Shown piece by piece: positions 34,757-45,272 of a DNA stretch of 64,000 bases. The translations under genes were made by a program, and so were the position numbers. Source of the DNA: Streptomyces sp. MUM 203J (lineage in GTDB: Bacteria; Actinomycetota; Actinomycetes; Streptomycetales; Streptomycetaceae); NCBI RefSeq assembly GCF_022414595.1, contig NZ_JADWYO010000009.1:1-64000 (forward strand), in the 5' to 3' direction. How positions within the stretch are numbered: the stretch's first letter is position 1; each line of letters opens with the position of its first letter. Below the pieces are notes generated by a model. It made no database searches. It had not been told where the DNA came from and was given only the letters and a program-made list of their open reading frames with translations.

Positions 34757-36523
34757 TTAGAGGTACTGACCGGTGTTGGCCACCGTGTCGATGGAGCGGC
34801 CTGTGTCCGCGCCTTGCTTTCCGGTGACGAGCGTGCGGATGAAGACGATCCGCTCGCCCTTCTTTCCGGAGATGCGGGCCCAGTCGTCCGGGTTGGTGGT
34901 GTTGGGCAGGTCCTCGTTCTCCTTGAACTCGTCCACGCAGGCCTGGAGGAGGTGGGAGACGCGGATGCCCTTCTGGTTCTGGTCGAGGTAGGCCTTGATG
35001 GCCATTTTCTTGGCCCGGTCGACGATGTTCTGGATCATCGCGCCGGAGTTGAAGTCCTTGAAGTAGAGGACTTCCTTGTCTCCGTTGGCGTACGTGACCT
35101 CGAGGAAGCGGTTCTCCTCGGACTCGGCGTACATCTGCTCGACGACGGACTGGATCATGGCCTGGGCGGCGGCGTCCTTGTTGCCGTGGTGCTCGGCCAG
35201 GTCGTCGGCGTGCAGGGGGAGGGACGAGGTGAGGTACTTGCCGAAGATGTCCTTGGCGGCCTCGGCGTCCGGGCGCTCGATCTTGATCTTGACGTCGAGC
35301 CGTCCGGGCCGCAGGATCGCCGGGTCGATCATGTCCTCGCGGTTGGAGGCGCCGATCACGATGACGTTCTCCAGGCCTTCGACGCCGTCGATCTCGGCGA
35401 GGAGCTGGGGGACGATCGTGTTCTCCACGTCGGAGCTGACACCGGAGCCACGGGTGCGGAAGAGGGACTCCATCTCGTCGAAGAAGACGATGACGGGGGT
35501 GCCCTCGCCGGCCTTCTCGCGGGCCCGCTGGAAGACCAGGCGGATGTGCCGCTCGGTCTCACCGACGTACTTGTTCAGCAGCTCGGGGCCCTTGATGTTG
35601 AGGAAGTAGCTCTTCCCCGCGGGCTGCCCGGTGACCTCCGCGACCTTCTTGGCGAGCGAGTTGGCCACGGCCTTCGCGATGAGGGTCTTGCCGCAGCCGG
35701 GCGGACCGTAGAGCAGGATGCCCTTGGGCGGCCGGAGCTCGTGCTCCTGGAACAGGTCGGGGTAGAGGTACGGGAGCTCGACCGCGTCGCGGATCAGCTC
35801 GATCTGGTTGCCCAGGCCACCGATCTTGTCGTAGTCGACGTCGGGGACCTCTTCGAGGACGAGTTCTTCGACCTCGCTCTTGGGGATGACCTCGTAGACG
35901 TATCCGGAGCGGGGTTCGAGCAGCAGGGCGTCGCCGGGCCGGACGGTGACGTCCAGCAGGGGCTCGGCGAGCCTCACGACCCTCTCCTCGTCGGTGTGCC
36001 CGATGACCAGGGCACGCTCGCCGTCCTCGAGGATCTCCTTGAGGGTGACGATGTCCCCGGCGCTCTCGAAGTGCATGGCCTCGACCACGTTGAGCGCTTC
36101 GTTGAGCATCAGCTCCTGGCCGCGCTTCAGCTCGTCGAGGTCGATTCCCGGGCTGACGTTCACCCGGAGTTTGCGGCCTCCGGTGAAGATGTCACAGGTG
36201 CCGTCCTCGTTGGCCTGGAGGAAGACACCGAAGCCGGCGGGCGGCTGCGCGAGCCGGTCGACCTCTTCCTTGAGGGCCACGATCTGGTCGCGGGCCTCAC
36301 GGAGCGTGTTGGCGAGTCGCTCGTTCTGTGCGGACACGCCGGCCAGGTTGGTCTGCAGCTCGACGATCCGCTCCTCGAGAATCCTCGTGTGCCGCGGAGA
36401 GTCGGCGAGCTTGCGTCGCAGGACGGCGATTTCCTGCTCGAGATAGGCGACCTGGCCGGCTGGGTCTTCAGACCCCCGCCCCGGCCGGATGCCGCGGTTG
36501 ATGTCGTCGTCGTGGGCTGCCAC
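34757..36523 (-). CDS. arc: AAA+ proteasomal ATPase Arc/Mpa
   Basis: A 588-residue AAA ATPase. Order: N-terminal coiled coil (about residues 22-95, [20 protein letters not shown] onward) that binds Pup; two OB-fold segments; AAA module with Walker A GPPGCGKT (around residue 290), Walker [10 protein letters not shown] and arginine-finger region; and a C-terminal tail ending GQYL, whose penultimate Tyr docks into the PrcA ring. It unfolds pupylated proteins into the core. GTG 36523 has a near-perfect GGAGGTGA upstream; a TTG six codons earlier is not used. A terminator follows. Confidence 0.96.
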   Translation of the reverse strand: MAAHDDDINRGIRPGRGSEDPAGQVAYLEQEIAVLRRKLADSPRHTRILEERIVELQTNLAGVSAQNERLANTLREARDQIVALKEEVDRLAQPPAGFGVFLQANEDGTCDIFTGGRKLRVNVSPGIDLDELKRGQELMLNEALNVVEAMHFESAGDIVTLKEILEDGERALVIGHTDEERVVRLAEPLLDVTVRPGDALLLEPRSGYVYEVIPKSEVEELVLEEVPDVDYDKIGGLGNQIELIRDAVELPYLYPDLFQEHELRPPKGILLYGPPGCGKTLIAKAVANSLAKKVAEVTGQPAGKSYFLNIKGPELLNKYVGETERHIRLVFQRAREKAGEGTPVIVFFDEMESLFRTRGSGVSSDVENTIVPQLLAEIDGVEGLENVIVIGASNREDMIDPAILRPGRLDVKIKIERPDAEAAKDIFGKYLTSSLPLHADDLAEHHGNKDAAAQAMIQSVVEQMYAESEENRFLEVTYANGDKEVLYFKDFNSGAMIQNIVDRAKKMAIKAYLDQNQKGIRVSHLLQACVDEFKENEDLPNTTNPDDWARISGKKGERIVFIRTLVTGKQGADTGRSIDTVANTGQYL

Positions 36524-36776
36524 GGTCCTCACCTCCTCCAAGGGGAGCTGGACGCTTCCAGACCCTACCTGCGCGGGTGGAGATTGAAACCCCTAGATCA
36601 CAAAGACTGTCGGGGTGTGTCCGATCTTCACCCTTGCGCTCCTCCCCACGTCAAGGGAATACCCACCCATCAACATCGGAAAGCGGCCGGTTGTATCGTC
36701 ATCATTGGCCAACACCCGTCAGGGAGGGCCCGACTTGCTTGATGACGCTTCACCCGACGCAGGAAACGGCAGGCAC

Positions 36777-37088
36777 ATGACCGCGCAGCACGAGGCCCCT
36801 TCGACCGGTACCCAGGAGACTCTGGAGGTCTGGATCGACCAGGACCTGTGCACGGGCGACGGGATCTGCGCGCAGTACGCCCCCGAGGTGTTCGAGCTGG
36901 ACATCGACGGTCTGGCCTATGTGAAGAGCCCGGACGACGAACTGCTCCAGGACGCGGGGGCGACGACTCCGGTTCCGCTGCCGCTGCTCCAGGACGTGGT
37001 GGATTCCGCGAAGGAGTGCCCGGGCGACTGCATTCATGTGCGTCGCGTTTCGGACAGGGTCGAGGTGTACGGCCCCGACGCGGAGTGA
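36777..37088 (+). CDS. Ferredoxin, probable [3Fe-4S] type
   Basis: A 103-residue acidic protein with the pattern C-x5-C (DLCTGDGICAQY) and a later CP (AKECPGDCIHV), typical of the [3Fe-4S] ferredoxins that serve cytochromes P450 in Streptomyces; an extra Cys follows the CP. The N-terminal region is Thr/Glu-rich. ATG 36777 is taken, but an in-frame TTG at 36735 has an AGGGAGGG seven bases upstream and would add 14 residues, so the start is uncertain. No cytochrome P450 gene is adjacent; it is divergent from arc and convergent with the small secreted protein. Confidence 0.85.
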   Translation: MTAQHEAPSTGTQETLEVWIDQDLCTGDGICAQYAPEVFELDIDGLAYVKSPDDELLQDAGATTPVPLPLLQDVVDSAKECPGDCIHVRRVSDRVEVYGPDAE

Positions 37089-37106
37089 CCGGGTACCGGC
37101 ACCCTG

Positions 37107-37676
37107 CTAGCGCGCGGTCCCGTCAGTGCGGAGGAAGGCGCCTCCGGTCCATTGCCACGTGGCCGGTTCCTGCGTGTCGGGGCAGCAGCGGGGGACGTCG
37201 GGGGTGGAGTAGCCGAGCAGCGCGGCGGTGACGGCCCGGTCGTGTACGGCCAGCTCCGAGACGTTGAGGCCCTGGCCCGGGTCGACGAGGGTGGCGACGA
37301 CGCGGGCGGTGGCGCTGTCACGGCTGTGGGTGAGGACGTAGAGGCCGTGGGGCGGTGTGCCGGAGCCGGCCTGGCAGCGGACCGCGGCCACGGTCTCGGG
37401 ACGCCCGTCGCCGTCGAGGTCTCCGGTGGCGGTCCCGGTGACGGCGGTGGGGGAACCGGCGCAGTCCAGGGGGTAGGCGGCGGTGGCCGCGTCAGGGGCG
37501 GGCGCGTCGGGCGCGGGGGCCGCGGTGGTGCGGCTCTCGGGAAGCGAGGCGGTGGCGGGCCGGGGCTGGAGAAGTCCGGCCAGGGCGATGACGCCTGCCA
37601 TGGCGGTGGCGGTGGTGAGCCAGTGCGCGGGGCGGGCGTGGGTGTGCGCGAGGTCCGGGAGGGCCGAGGGCTGCAC
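37107..37676 (-). CDS. Secreted or anchored protein of unknown function
   Basis: A 189-residue protein with one N-terminal hydrophobic segment (WLTTATAMAGVIALAGLL, about residues 19-36), a Pro/Ala-rich linker, and an extracellular domain with VTGTATGDLDGDGRPETVAA, an FG-GAP/VCBS-like Ca-binding repeat, plus a CC near the C-terminus. It starts at GTG 37676. The family is common in Streptomyces but unassigned. It ends 17 bp before the ferredoxin stop (convergent) and lies downstream of trmI on the same strand with a 183-bp gap. Confidence 0.65.
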   Translation of the reverse strand: MQPSALPDLAHTHARPAHWLTTATAMAGVIALAGLLQPRPATASLPESRTTAAPAPDAPAPDAATAAYPLDCAGSPTAVTGTATGDLDGDGRPETVAAVRCQAGSGTPPHGLYVLTHSRDSATARVVATLVDPGQGLNVSELAVHDRAVTAALLGYSTPDVPRCCPDTQEPATWQWTGGAFLRTDGTAR

Positions 37677-37859
37677 GCGGGGCGTCTCCTGTGGGCTGTG
37701 CGGTGGGAGGTGGCCAGCATCGTGCCACAGGTCACAGCCGCTGGGAACGGCGGGGGTCGGAGAGGCGGCGGCCGAATGCGGCGGCGCCGCCGCCGAGTTT
37801 CCGCGGGGTGCGGAGAACTCGACGGCGGCGCTGTGGTGTTGCTGTCGTGTGGCCGGGTG

Positions 37860-38747
37860 TCAGCCCTTGTTGGGTCCCTCGTAGTCGTCGCCGTACGCGC
37901 CCTTGGCGGGACGGCGGCGGCGCATCGGGGGTTCGACTCCGTCCGCGAGACGGCGGGCGGTGACGAGGAAGCCGGTGTGGCCGATCATGCGGTGGTCGGG
38001 TCGCACCGCCAGCCCCTCGACGTGCCAGTTGCGGATCATCGACTCCCAGGGCTGGGGCTCCGCGTAGCAGCTGATCTCGCGGATGGACTCCACGGTGCGG
38101 GCCAGCTGGGTCGTGGTGGCGACGTAGCAGCAGAGGATGCCGCCGGGGACCAGCGCCTTGGAGACGGCGTCGAGGCACTCCCAGGGGGCGAGCATGTCGA
38201 GGATGACACGGTCGACGTCCGTGTCGCTGAGGCTGTCCTGGAGGTCGCCGACGGTGAGCTGCCACGCAGGGTGCGGGCCGCCGAAGTAGCGCTCGACGTT
38301 GCCCTTGGCGATCTCCGCGAAGTCCTCGCGGCGCTCGTAGGAGTGGAGCATGCCGCTGTCGCCGATGGCGCGCAGCAGGAAGCTGCTGAGCGATCCCGAC
38401 CCCACCCCGGCCTCGACGACGCGGGCGCCGGGGAAGATGTCGGCGAAGGCGAGGATCTGTCCCGCGTCCTTCGGGTAGACGACTGCGGCCCCGCGGGGCA
38501 TGGACAGGACGTAGTCGGGGAGCAGGGGGCGCAGCGCGAGGTAGGCGACGTTTCCCGTGGTACGGACGACACTGCCCTCGGGGGCGCCGATCAGCTCGTC
38601 GTGGGGGAAGGAACCCTTGTGGGTGTGGAAGTTCTTCCCGGCTTCGAGCGTGAACGTGTAGTGGCGTCCCTTGGGGTCGGTGAGCTGGACCTGGTCCCCG
38701 ACCTTGAAGGGCCCGCGACGGCGGGCGGCACCGGTCGGTTCGGACAT
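37860..38747 (-). CDS. trmI: tRNA (adenine-58-N1)-methyltransferase TrmI
   Basis: A 295-residue methyltransferase. The N-terminal OB-like domain (GPFKVGDQVQLTDPKGRHYT) is typical of actinobacterial TrmI. The SAM-binding core shows VVEAGVGSGSLSSFLLRAIG, then SYERREDFAEIAKGNVERYF and RVILDMLAPWECLD. It methylates A58 in the T-loop of tRNAs, which stabilises tRNA. ATG 38747 is chosen as the family start; the frame extends upstream without features. It lies upstream of arc in actinobacterial genomes, often thought to be linked to the proteasome cluster. A 55-bp gap separates it from the M50 protease gene on the same strand. Confidence 0.93.
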   Translation of the reverse strand: MSEPTGAARRRGPFKVGDQVQLTDPKGRHYTFTLEAGKNFHTHKGSFPHDELIGAPEGSVVRTTGNVAYLALRPLLPDYVLSMPRGAAVVYPKDAGQILAFADIFPGARVVEAGVGSGSLSSFLLRAIGDSGMLHSYERREDFAEIAKGNVERYFGGPHPAWQLTVGDLQDSLSDTDVDRVILDMLAPWECLDAVSKALVPGGILCCYVATTTQLARTVESIREISCYAEPQPWESMIRNWHVEGLAVRPDHRMIGHTGFLVTARRLADGVEPPMRRRRPAKGAYGDDYEGPNKG

Positions 38748-38802
38748 GTGACCAGGGTACCGGGCGGTCGGCGGTGCCCTGTCCACGGGCCGGTCGGCGG
38801 GG

Positions 38803-40047
38803 TCAGCTGGGGCGGGCCATGGCCCGGACGAAGGCGCGTTCCACGTCTGCGGTGGAGAGGACGCCGTAGATCTCGCCGGTGTCCTCGACGACGAGGTATT
38901 CGGTGGCGGGGGTCTCGCGGAGCCGGTCGAGGAGGGCTTCGCCGGCGAGCTCGGCGGGGACCTTCATGCCGTCGGTGAGGTCCTGGGCGAGGCTGCTGAC
39001 GGCGACCCACGGGCGGCGGTGCTGGGGGATGCCGACGATGGCGGTCTCACGGACGAGGGCGGTGGGTTCGCCCTGTCCGTCGACCACGACGAGGGCGCGG
39101 GCGCCTGCCTCGTTGGCGCGGCGGAGGGCTTCGGAGAGGGGGGTGTCGGACTGGACGGGGACGGCGCGGCGGGTGAGGGCGCGGGCGCGCAGGTCCGGGA
39201 GGTGTTCGCGCAGCCGGGCCATGCGGAGGCTGTTGCCGGCGCCGGTCCAGATGATGGCGGCCAGGATGGCCGCGAGGAGGGCGTCCATCAGCGTGTCCAT
39301 GCCGCTGATCTCGTCGGTACGGGTGCCGAGGGCCCCGGTGTGGGTGAGCAGCGGGAGGCCGATGAGGACGGCGACGGCGAGGGCGCGGCCGACCCAGGCG
39401 GCGGCGACGGTGCCGGCCATGGGCTTGCCGGTGATCTTCCACACGACGGCGCGGAGCATACGGCCGCCGTCGAGGGGGAGACCGGGGAGCAGGTTGAACG
39501 CGGCGACGATCAGGTTGGAGATCATCAGGCCGGCGAGGATGACGCCCGGGACGGTGCCGGGTTCGACGGCCTTCATCCCGCCGTAGAAGACGCCCGCGAG
39601 GACGAGGGAGAGCAGCGGGCCGACGAAGGCGAGGACGAACTCGCGGCCGGGGCTCTCGGTCTCCTTCTCGATCTCGGAGACGCCGCCGAAGAACTGCAGC
39701 TGGATACGGCGGACGGGCAGCCTGAAGCGGAGGGCGGCGACCGTGTGGGCGAGTTCGTGGACGAGGACGGAGGCGTAGAAGGCGACGGCGAAGAACAGGG
39801 AGACGAGGTAGCGCAGGGCCCCGAGTTCGGGCAGGACGCGGTCGAGCTGGCCGCCGAAGACCCAGGTGATGAGGGCGGCGACGAGGAACCAGCTGGGCGC
39901 CACGTACACGGGTACACCGAAGGCGCGGCCCATGAGAATGCCGCCGCCGGGCTCCTCGGCGCGGCGGGGCTTCGCGGCGTCGCGGGTGGTACGGGCCGTG
40001 TCGGACCGCGGGGGCGTTCCGCCGCCGCTCTCGTCGTCCTGGTTCAC
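38803..40047 (-). CDS. M50 (site-2) membrane protease with CBS domains
   Basis: A 414-residue intramembrane metalloprotease. The zinc motif HELAH is at residues 97-101 in a membrane helix, and the second motif NLLPGLPLDGGR follows about 100 residues later; both are intact. Several more hydrophobic helices precede the C-terminal cytoplasmic part, which has a pair of CBS domains (about residues 290-400) that commonly bind adenine nucleotides. It may cleave a membrane protein in a regulated way; the substrate is unknown. GTG 40047 follows GAAGGGAACCC. It precedes trmI on the same strand and is divergent from the nuclease. Confidence 0.88.
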   Translation of the reverse strand: MNQDDESGGGTPPRSDTARTTRDAAKPRRAEEPGGGILMGRAFGVPVYVAPSWFLVAALITWVFGGQLDRVLPELGALRYLVSLFFAVAFYASVLVHELAHTVAALRFRLPVRRIQLQFFGGVSEIEKETESPGREFVLAFVGPLLSLVLAGVFYGGMKAVEPGTVPGVILAGLMISNLIVAAFNLLPGLPLDGGRMLRAVVWKITGKPMAGTVAAAWVGRALAVAVLIGLPLLTHTGALGTRTDEISGMDTLMDALLAAILAAIIWTGAGNSLRMARLREHLPDLRARALTRRAVPVQSDTPLSEALRRANEAGARALVVVDGQGEPTALVRETAIVGIPQHRRPWVAVSSLAQDLTDGMKVPAELAGEALLDRLRETPATEYLVVEDTGEIYGVLSTADVERAFVRAMARPS

Positions 40048-40163
40048 GGGTTCCCTTCGATGTGGAGGGTGTGGGTGTTTCCTGGTCGATCATGCAGTGT
40101 GCGAGGGTCTGTCGTCGATGGTATGCCGCTCGCTGTCGGTGGCGGGTCGTAGGGTCTTGGGTC

Positions 40164-41075
<912 letters not shown>

Positions 41076-41249
41076 GGGCGCGCGGGCGGCGAAAGGGAGA
41101 ACGCCCGGAGGTGCGGAGCACCGGGCACGCCCGGCCGTCGAAGCACGCTTTCAGCGCCCCGGAGGGGGAACGAGCCCGAGACACCGTCGGTGCGCCCCGT
41201 GGAGTCGGGGCAGAATGGGGCTGATCCTGTGGTCTGTTAAGGAGTATTC

Positions 41250-41921
41250 GTGGCTATCCGCGTCCTACTGGTCGATGACCAGCCGCTGCTGCGTACCGGG
41301 TTCCGGATGATTCTGGAGGCGGAGCAGGACCTCGCGGTGGTGGGTGAGGCCGGGGACGGCCTTCAGGCACTCGACCAGGTGCGGGCACTGCAGCCGGATG
41401 TGGTGCTGATGGACATCCGGATGCCGCGGATGGACGGGGTCGAGGCGACCCGGCAGATCACCGGGCCGGGACGGGACGGTCCGGCGAAGGTGCTGGTGCT
41501 GACCACGTTCGACCTGGACGAGTACGTGGTGGAGGCGCTGCGGGCGGGGGCGAGCGGGTTTCTGCTGAAGGACGCTCCGGCACAGGAGCTGGTGCAGGCG
41601 ATCCGGGTGGTGGCGGCGGGCGAGGCGATGCTGGCGCCGAGCATCACGCGGCGGCTGCTGGACAAGTACGCGGGGCACCTGCCGTCGGGTGAGGAGCCGG
41701 TGCCGGACGCGCTCAACACCCTGACGGAGCGTGAGGTGGAGGTGCTCAAGCTCGTGGCCCGCGGGTTGTCGAACGCGGAGATCGCGGCGGATCTGTTCGT
41801 GTCGGAGACGACGGTGAAGACCCATGTGGGCCACGTGCTGACGAAGCTCGGCCTGCGGGACCGGGTGCAGGCGGCGGTGTACGCGTACGAGAGCGGGCTG
41901 GTGCGGCCCGGGGCGCAGTAG
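41250..41921 (+). CDS. NarL/LuxR-type response regulator (no adjacent histidine kinase)
   Basis: A 223-residue two-domain regulator. The receiver has acidic Asp9/Asp10, phosphoacceptor Asp55 in LMDIRMPRMDG, and the usual Thr and Lys. The C-terminal LuxR-type HTH is LTEREVEVLKLVARGLSNAE, then SETTVKTHVGHVLTKLGLRD. GTG 41250 has AAGGAG upstream. No sensor kinase lies next to it, so it is an orphan or its partner is elsewhere. An 18-bp-stem terminator follows. Target genes are unknown. Confidence 0.92.
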   Translation: MAIRVLLVDDQPLLRTGFRMILEAEQDLAVVGEAGDGLQALDQVRALQPDVVLMDIRMPRMDGVEATRQITGPGRDGPAKVLVLTTFDLDEYVVEALRAGASGFLLKDAPAQELVQAIRVVAAGEAMLAPSITRRLLDKYAGHLPSGEEPVPDALNTLTEREVEVLKLVARGLSNAEIAADLFVSETTVKTHVGHVLTKLGLRDRVQAAVYAYESGLVRPGAQ

Positions 41922-41933
41922 GCCCGTACGCGC

Positions 41934-41975
41934 CGCACGCCGGACGGGCTGGGAGTTCAGCCCGTCCGGCGTGCG
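41934..41975. terminator. Bidirectional hairpin terminator (18-bp stem)
   Basis: A perfect 18-bp stem (41934-41951 with 41958-41975) and 6-base loop between the response regulator and the convergent binding-protein gene. Confidence 0.85.
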
Positions 41976-42019
41976 GGGACGAGAAGGGTCCCGGGGGCAG
42001 AGCCCCCGGGGAGGACGGC

Positions 42020-43606
42020 TCAGCCCTTCTTGATCTCCCAGAAGCGGAAGACGGTGGACGCGTCGAGCGTCCATTCGAGGCCGGTCACGGTGTTGTAGGC
42101 GACGGCGTACTGCTTGGCCTGCCACAGCGGCAGGATCGGCAGGTCCTCCGCGACGAGGTTCTGGAGCTGCCCGAAGTCGTCCTGGGCGGTGGCCCGGTCC
42201 GCGGCGGCCGCGGTGTCCGGGATGATCTTGTTGGTGATCTTCTTGTTCTCGTAGTGGTTCTGGAGGACGTTGTCCTCACCGAAGAACGGCTGGGTGAAGT
42301 TGTCGGGGTCCGGGTAGTCGGGGACCCAGCCCTTCACGTAGACGCCGTACTTGCCCGCCGCGACGTCCTGCTCGTACTGCCCGTACTCGACGGACTTGGC
42401 CTCGGCCTCGAACAGGCCGCTGGCGTTGAGCTGCTTGGCGATGGCCTCGATCTGCTCGTCCGTGCCGGGGCCGAAGCGGCTGGGCGTGGAGTAGAGGGTG
42501 ACCTTGACCTTGCCGGTGATGCCGGCGTCCTGGAGGGCCTCCTTGGCCTTCTCGGGCTGCGGCTGGTCGCCGTAGCGGTCGAAGAAGGCGGTGTTGTGGC
42601 CGAGGATGCCGGCGGGGACGATCGAGTACAGCGGCGTCGCCGTGGACTGGTAGACGTCCTGGACGAGGGCGTTGCGGTCGACGAGGTAGGCGATGGCCTG
42701 GCGGACGCCGAGCTTGCCGATGACCGGGTCCTTCATGTTGAAGACCAGGTGCTGGACCTCGGCGCTGGAGCCCTCGCGGACCTCGATGCCCTTCTTTCCC
42801 GCGGTCGGGGAGCCGTTCAGCTCCTTGATGTCGGCGGCGGCGAGACCTCGGTAGGCGACGTCGACGTCGCCGTTGAGGAGGGCGTCCGCGAGGGCCTTGC
42901 GGTCGTCCTGGTACAGCTTCAGGGTGACACCGCCGTTGTTGACCTTGGCGGTGCCCTGGTAATCGGGGTTGACGTCGAAGACGGCCTTGTCGGGGCTGAA
43001 GGATTCCAGCTTGTACGGGCCGGAGCCGACGGCCTTGCCGTCGGTGCGCAGCGCGTCGCCCTCGTACTCGCGGTGGTCGACGATCGAGCCGGCACCGGAG
43101 GCGATCTTGCTGGGGAAGGTGGCGTCGGGCACCTTCAGGGTGAAGACGACGGTCTTCTCGTCGGGGGTGTCGATGCTGTCGATGGTGGACAGCAGCGGGG
43201 CGGGCCCGTTCTCGTCGTCGATCTTCAGGGCGCGCTCGAAGGAGAACTTGACGTCCTCGGAGGTGAGCGGGTTGCCGTTGCTGAACTTCAGGCCGTCACG
43301 CAGGGTGCAGCTGTAGACGGTGCTCTTGCCCTTGTCGAAGTCGCAGGCCTCGGCGGCTTCGGGCTGGGGCTCGGTGCCGCCCTTGGGGAAGCTCAGCAGG
43401 GACTGGAAGACGTTGTTGAACAGCAGCCAGGAGCCGGGGTCGTAGCCGGACGCCGGGTCGGTGGTCGCCACCATCTCGGACATGCCGACGACGACCCTGG
43501 CGGCGCCGTTGGCCGCCGCGTCCTCGTCGGTGCCGCAGCCGCTGAGGGTGGCGGCGGCCAGGCCCGCGGCGAGCGGGGCCGTCAGCCACTTGTTGTGTGC
43601 CTTCAC
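42020..43606 (-). CDS. ABC solute-binding lipoprotein, peptide/nickel (SBP_bac_5) type, copy 1
   Basis: A 528-residue lipoprotein: basic N-terminus, hydrophobic core and lipobox LSGC (Cys24), then the DppA/OppA-type periplasmic fold with the family segments DGLKFSNGNPLTSEDVKFSF, VPDATFPSKIASG, GSGPYKLESF and PDYPDPDNFTQPFF. It would bind short peptides. No ABC permease or ATPase gene is adjacent; it is followed on the same strand (64 bp upstream) by a paralogue, so it must work with transport genes elsewhere or as a sensor. It begins with GTG 43606. Confidence 0.9.
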   Translation of the reverse strand: MKAHNKWLTAPLAAGLAAATLSGCGTDEDAAANGAARVVVGMSEMVATTDPASGYDPGSWLLFNNVFQSLLSFPKGGTEPQPEAAEACDFDKGKSTVYSCTLRDGLKFSNGNPLTSEDVKFSFERALKIDDENGPAPLLSTIDSIDTPDEKTVVFTLKVPDATFPSKIASGAGSIVDHREYEGDALRTDGKAVGSGPYKLESFSPDKAVFDVNPDYQGTAKVNNGGVTLKLYQDDRKALADALLNGDVDVAYRGLAAADIKELNGSPTAGKKGIEVREGSSAEVQHLVFNMKDPVIGKLGVRQAIAYLVDRNALVQDVYQSTATPLYSIVPAGILGHNTAFFDRYGDQPQPEKAKEALQDAGITGKVKVTLYSTPSRFGPGTDEQIEAIAKQLNASGLFEAEAKSVEYGQYEQDVAAGKYGVYVKGWVPDYPDPDNFTQPFFGEDNVLQNHYENKKITNKIIPDTAAAADRATAQDDFGQLQNLVAEDLPILPLWQAKQYAVAYNTVTGLEWTLDASTVFRFWEIKKG

Positions 43607-43670
43607 TGGAACCTTGCCTCTGGATCTCTCGAACGACCGGGCTGGGGGTACGGCCCGGGTACAGCAGGGG

Positions 43671-45272
43671 TCAGGTGGTGCCTCGGCCCAGCTCCCAGAG
43701 CTGGAGGTCCGAGGAGGTGCCCAGCGCCCATTCGACGCCGGTGACGGTGTCGCGCGAGGCGACGTACTGCTTGCCCTGCCAGAGCGGGAGGACCGGGACG
43801 TCGTCGGCGACGATCTCCTGGAGCCGCTGGAAGGTTCCGGCGGCGGCGGTGCGGTCCTCTGCGCGGCGGGACGCGGGGATGAGCCGTTCGCGTGCCTCGG
43901 CGTTGACGTAGGGCGTGTTGAGGAAGTTGCCCTTGTCGAGGAACGGCGCGATGTAGTTGTCGGGGTCGGGGAAGTCGGGGAACCAGCCGAGCCCGTAGAC
44001 GGCGTAGTCGCCGCGCTTCTGGGCGGGGCGGAAGGTGGACCACTCGGCGCCCTCGGCCCTGGCCTCGAACAGGCCGCTGGCGTTGAGCTGATCGCGCAGG
44101 GCCGTGAACTCGTCGGCGGTGGCGGTGCCGTAGTGGTCCGTCGTGTAGTGCAGGGTCAGCCGGACCGGGGTGGTGACGCCGGCGTCGCGCAGGATCGCGG
44201 CGGCGCGGGTCCGGCTGGGCTCGCCGTACTTGTCGAAGAACGAGTTGGTGTGGGTGGCGACCGTCGTCGGGATCAGCGAGTAGAGGGGCTTGGCGGTGGG
44301 CCCGTACACCTTCCGGGTGATCGCGCTGCGGTCGACGAGGGCCGCGACGGCCTGGCGGACCGCCTTGTCCTTGACGGACGGGTCCTCGGTGTCGAAGGCG
44401 AGGTAGCGGATCTCCAGGCTGGGGACCTCGGTGAGCTTGATGCCCTCGGTGGGCTGCTCGTCGAGCTTCCTGACCTGCTCGGGCTCCATGGTGCGGGTCA
44501 TCAGGTCGATGGCGCCGGAGTCCAGGGCGCTCGCCATCGCGGCGGCGTCGGGGAAGCTGCGCAGTTCGACCTTGTCGTTGTGGAGTTCGGCGTCGCCCCG
44601 GTAGTGCGGGTTCCTGGTGAACACGACGCTGCTGACGGCGCCCTCGTGCACGATCGGTTTCATCGTGTACGGCCCGGAGCCGTCGACCTCGAAGCCTTCA
44701 CGAAGCCGGTCGTGCGGGTACACGGCGCTGTTGACGATGCCGGCGACGGGCGTGGACAGCTTGTGAGGGAAGGTGGCGTCGGGTGCGCGGAGGTGGAAGA
44801 CGACCTCGCGGTAGCCCTTGGCCTCGACGGTGTCGAGGGTGGACAGCAGGCCGGCGGCACCGTTGTCGGCGCGGATGGCCAGGGCGCGCTCGATGGAGAA
44901 CTTGACGTCCTGGGCGGTGACCGGGCGGCCGTCTGAGAAGGTGAGGCCCTCGCGCAGTTCGCAGCGGTAGCTCTGCTGGGCGCGGTCGGTGAACCCGCAC
45001 CGGGAGGCGGCGTCGGGGACGGGCTTTCCGCCGCCGCGCGGGATGTGCATCAGGGTCTGGACGGTCTGCCGCAGCACGTTCCAGACGCCGGTGTCGTAGG
45101 CGTAGGCCGGGTCGAAGGGGGCGGGAGCGTCCTCGGTGGCGGTGAACCGGTCGGTGGTGCCGACGACGATGGCGCCCGTTCTGTCGGCGCTGCCCGTGCC
45201 GCTGCCACAGGCGGCGAGAAGGGGAACGAGCAGGCCGACCACGGCGGGAAACGCCAAGGTCTTGCGATTCAT
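43671..45272 (-). CDS. ABC solute-binding lipoprotein, SBP_bac_5 type, copy 2
   Basis: A 533-residue paralogue of the downstream gene, with lipobox LAAC (Cys22) and the same motif order: EGLTFSDGRPVTAQDVKFSI, APDATFPHKLSTP, GSGPYTMKP and FPDFPDPDNYIAPFL. The two differ widely in sequence but align throughout, so they arose from a duplication and may bind different peptides. The intergenic region upstream (45273-45615) holds candidate promoter elements. No transport genes are nearby. Confidence 0.9.
   Translation of the reverse strand: MNRKTLAFPAVVGLLVPLLAACGSGTGSADRTGAIVVGTTDRFTATEDAPAPFDPAYAYDTGVWNVLRQTVQTLMHIPRGGGKPVPDAASRCGFTDRAQQSYRCELREGLTFSDGRPVTAQDVKFSIERALAIRADNGAAGLLSTLDTVEAKGYREVVFHLRAPDATFPHKLSTPVAGIVNSAVYPHDRLREGFEVDGSGPYTMKPIVHEGAVSSVVFTRNPHYRGDAELHNDKVELRSFPDAAAMASALDSGAIDLMTRTMEPEQVRKLDEQPTEGIKLTEVPSLEIRYLAFDTEDPSVKDKAVRQAVAALVDRSAITRKVYGPTAKPLYSLIPTTVATHTNSFFDKYGEPSRTRAAAILRDAGVTTPVRLTLHYTTDHYGTATADEFTALRDQLNASGLFEARAEGAEWSTFRPAQKRGDYAVYGLGWFPDFPDPDNYIAPFLDKGNFLNTPYVNAEARERLIPASRRAEDRTAAAGTFQRLQEIVADDVPVLPLWQGKQYVASRDTVTGVEWALGTSSDLQLWELGRGTT

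Noticed and set aside
36542..36776. Clear promoter for arc (CGTCAA at 36649 as -35)
   Set aside because: The matching -10 would be at a 19-bp spacing with a poor hexamer; too weak to list.
40062..40163. N-terminal extension of the Cas4-like nuclease
   Set aside because: ATG 40164 follows directly and the upstream frame shows only promoter-like sequence.
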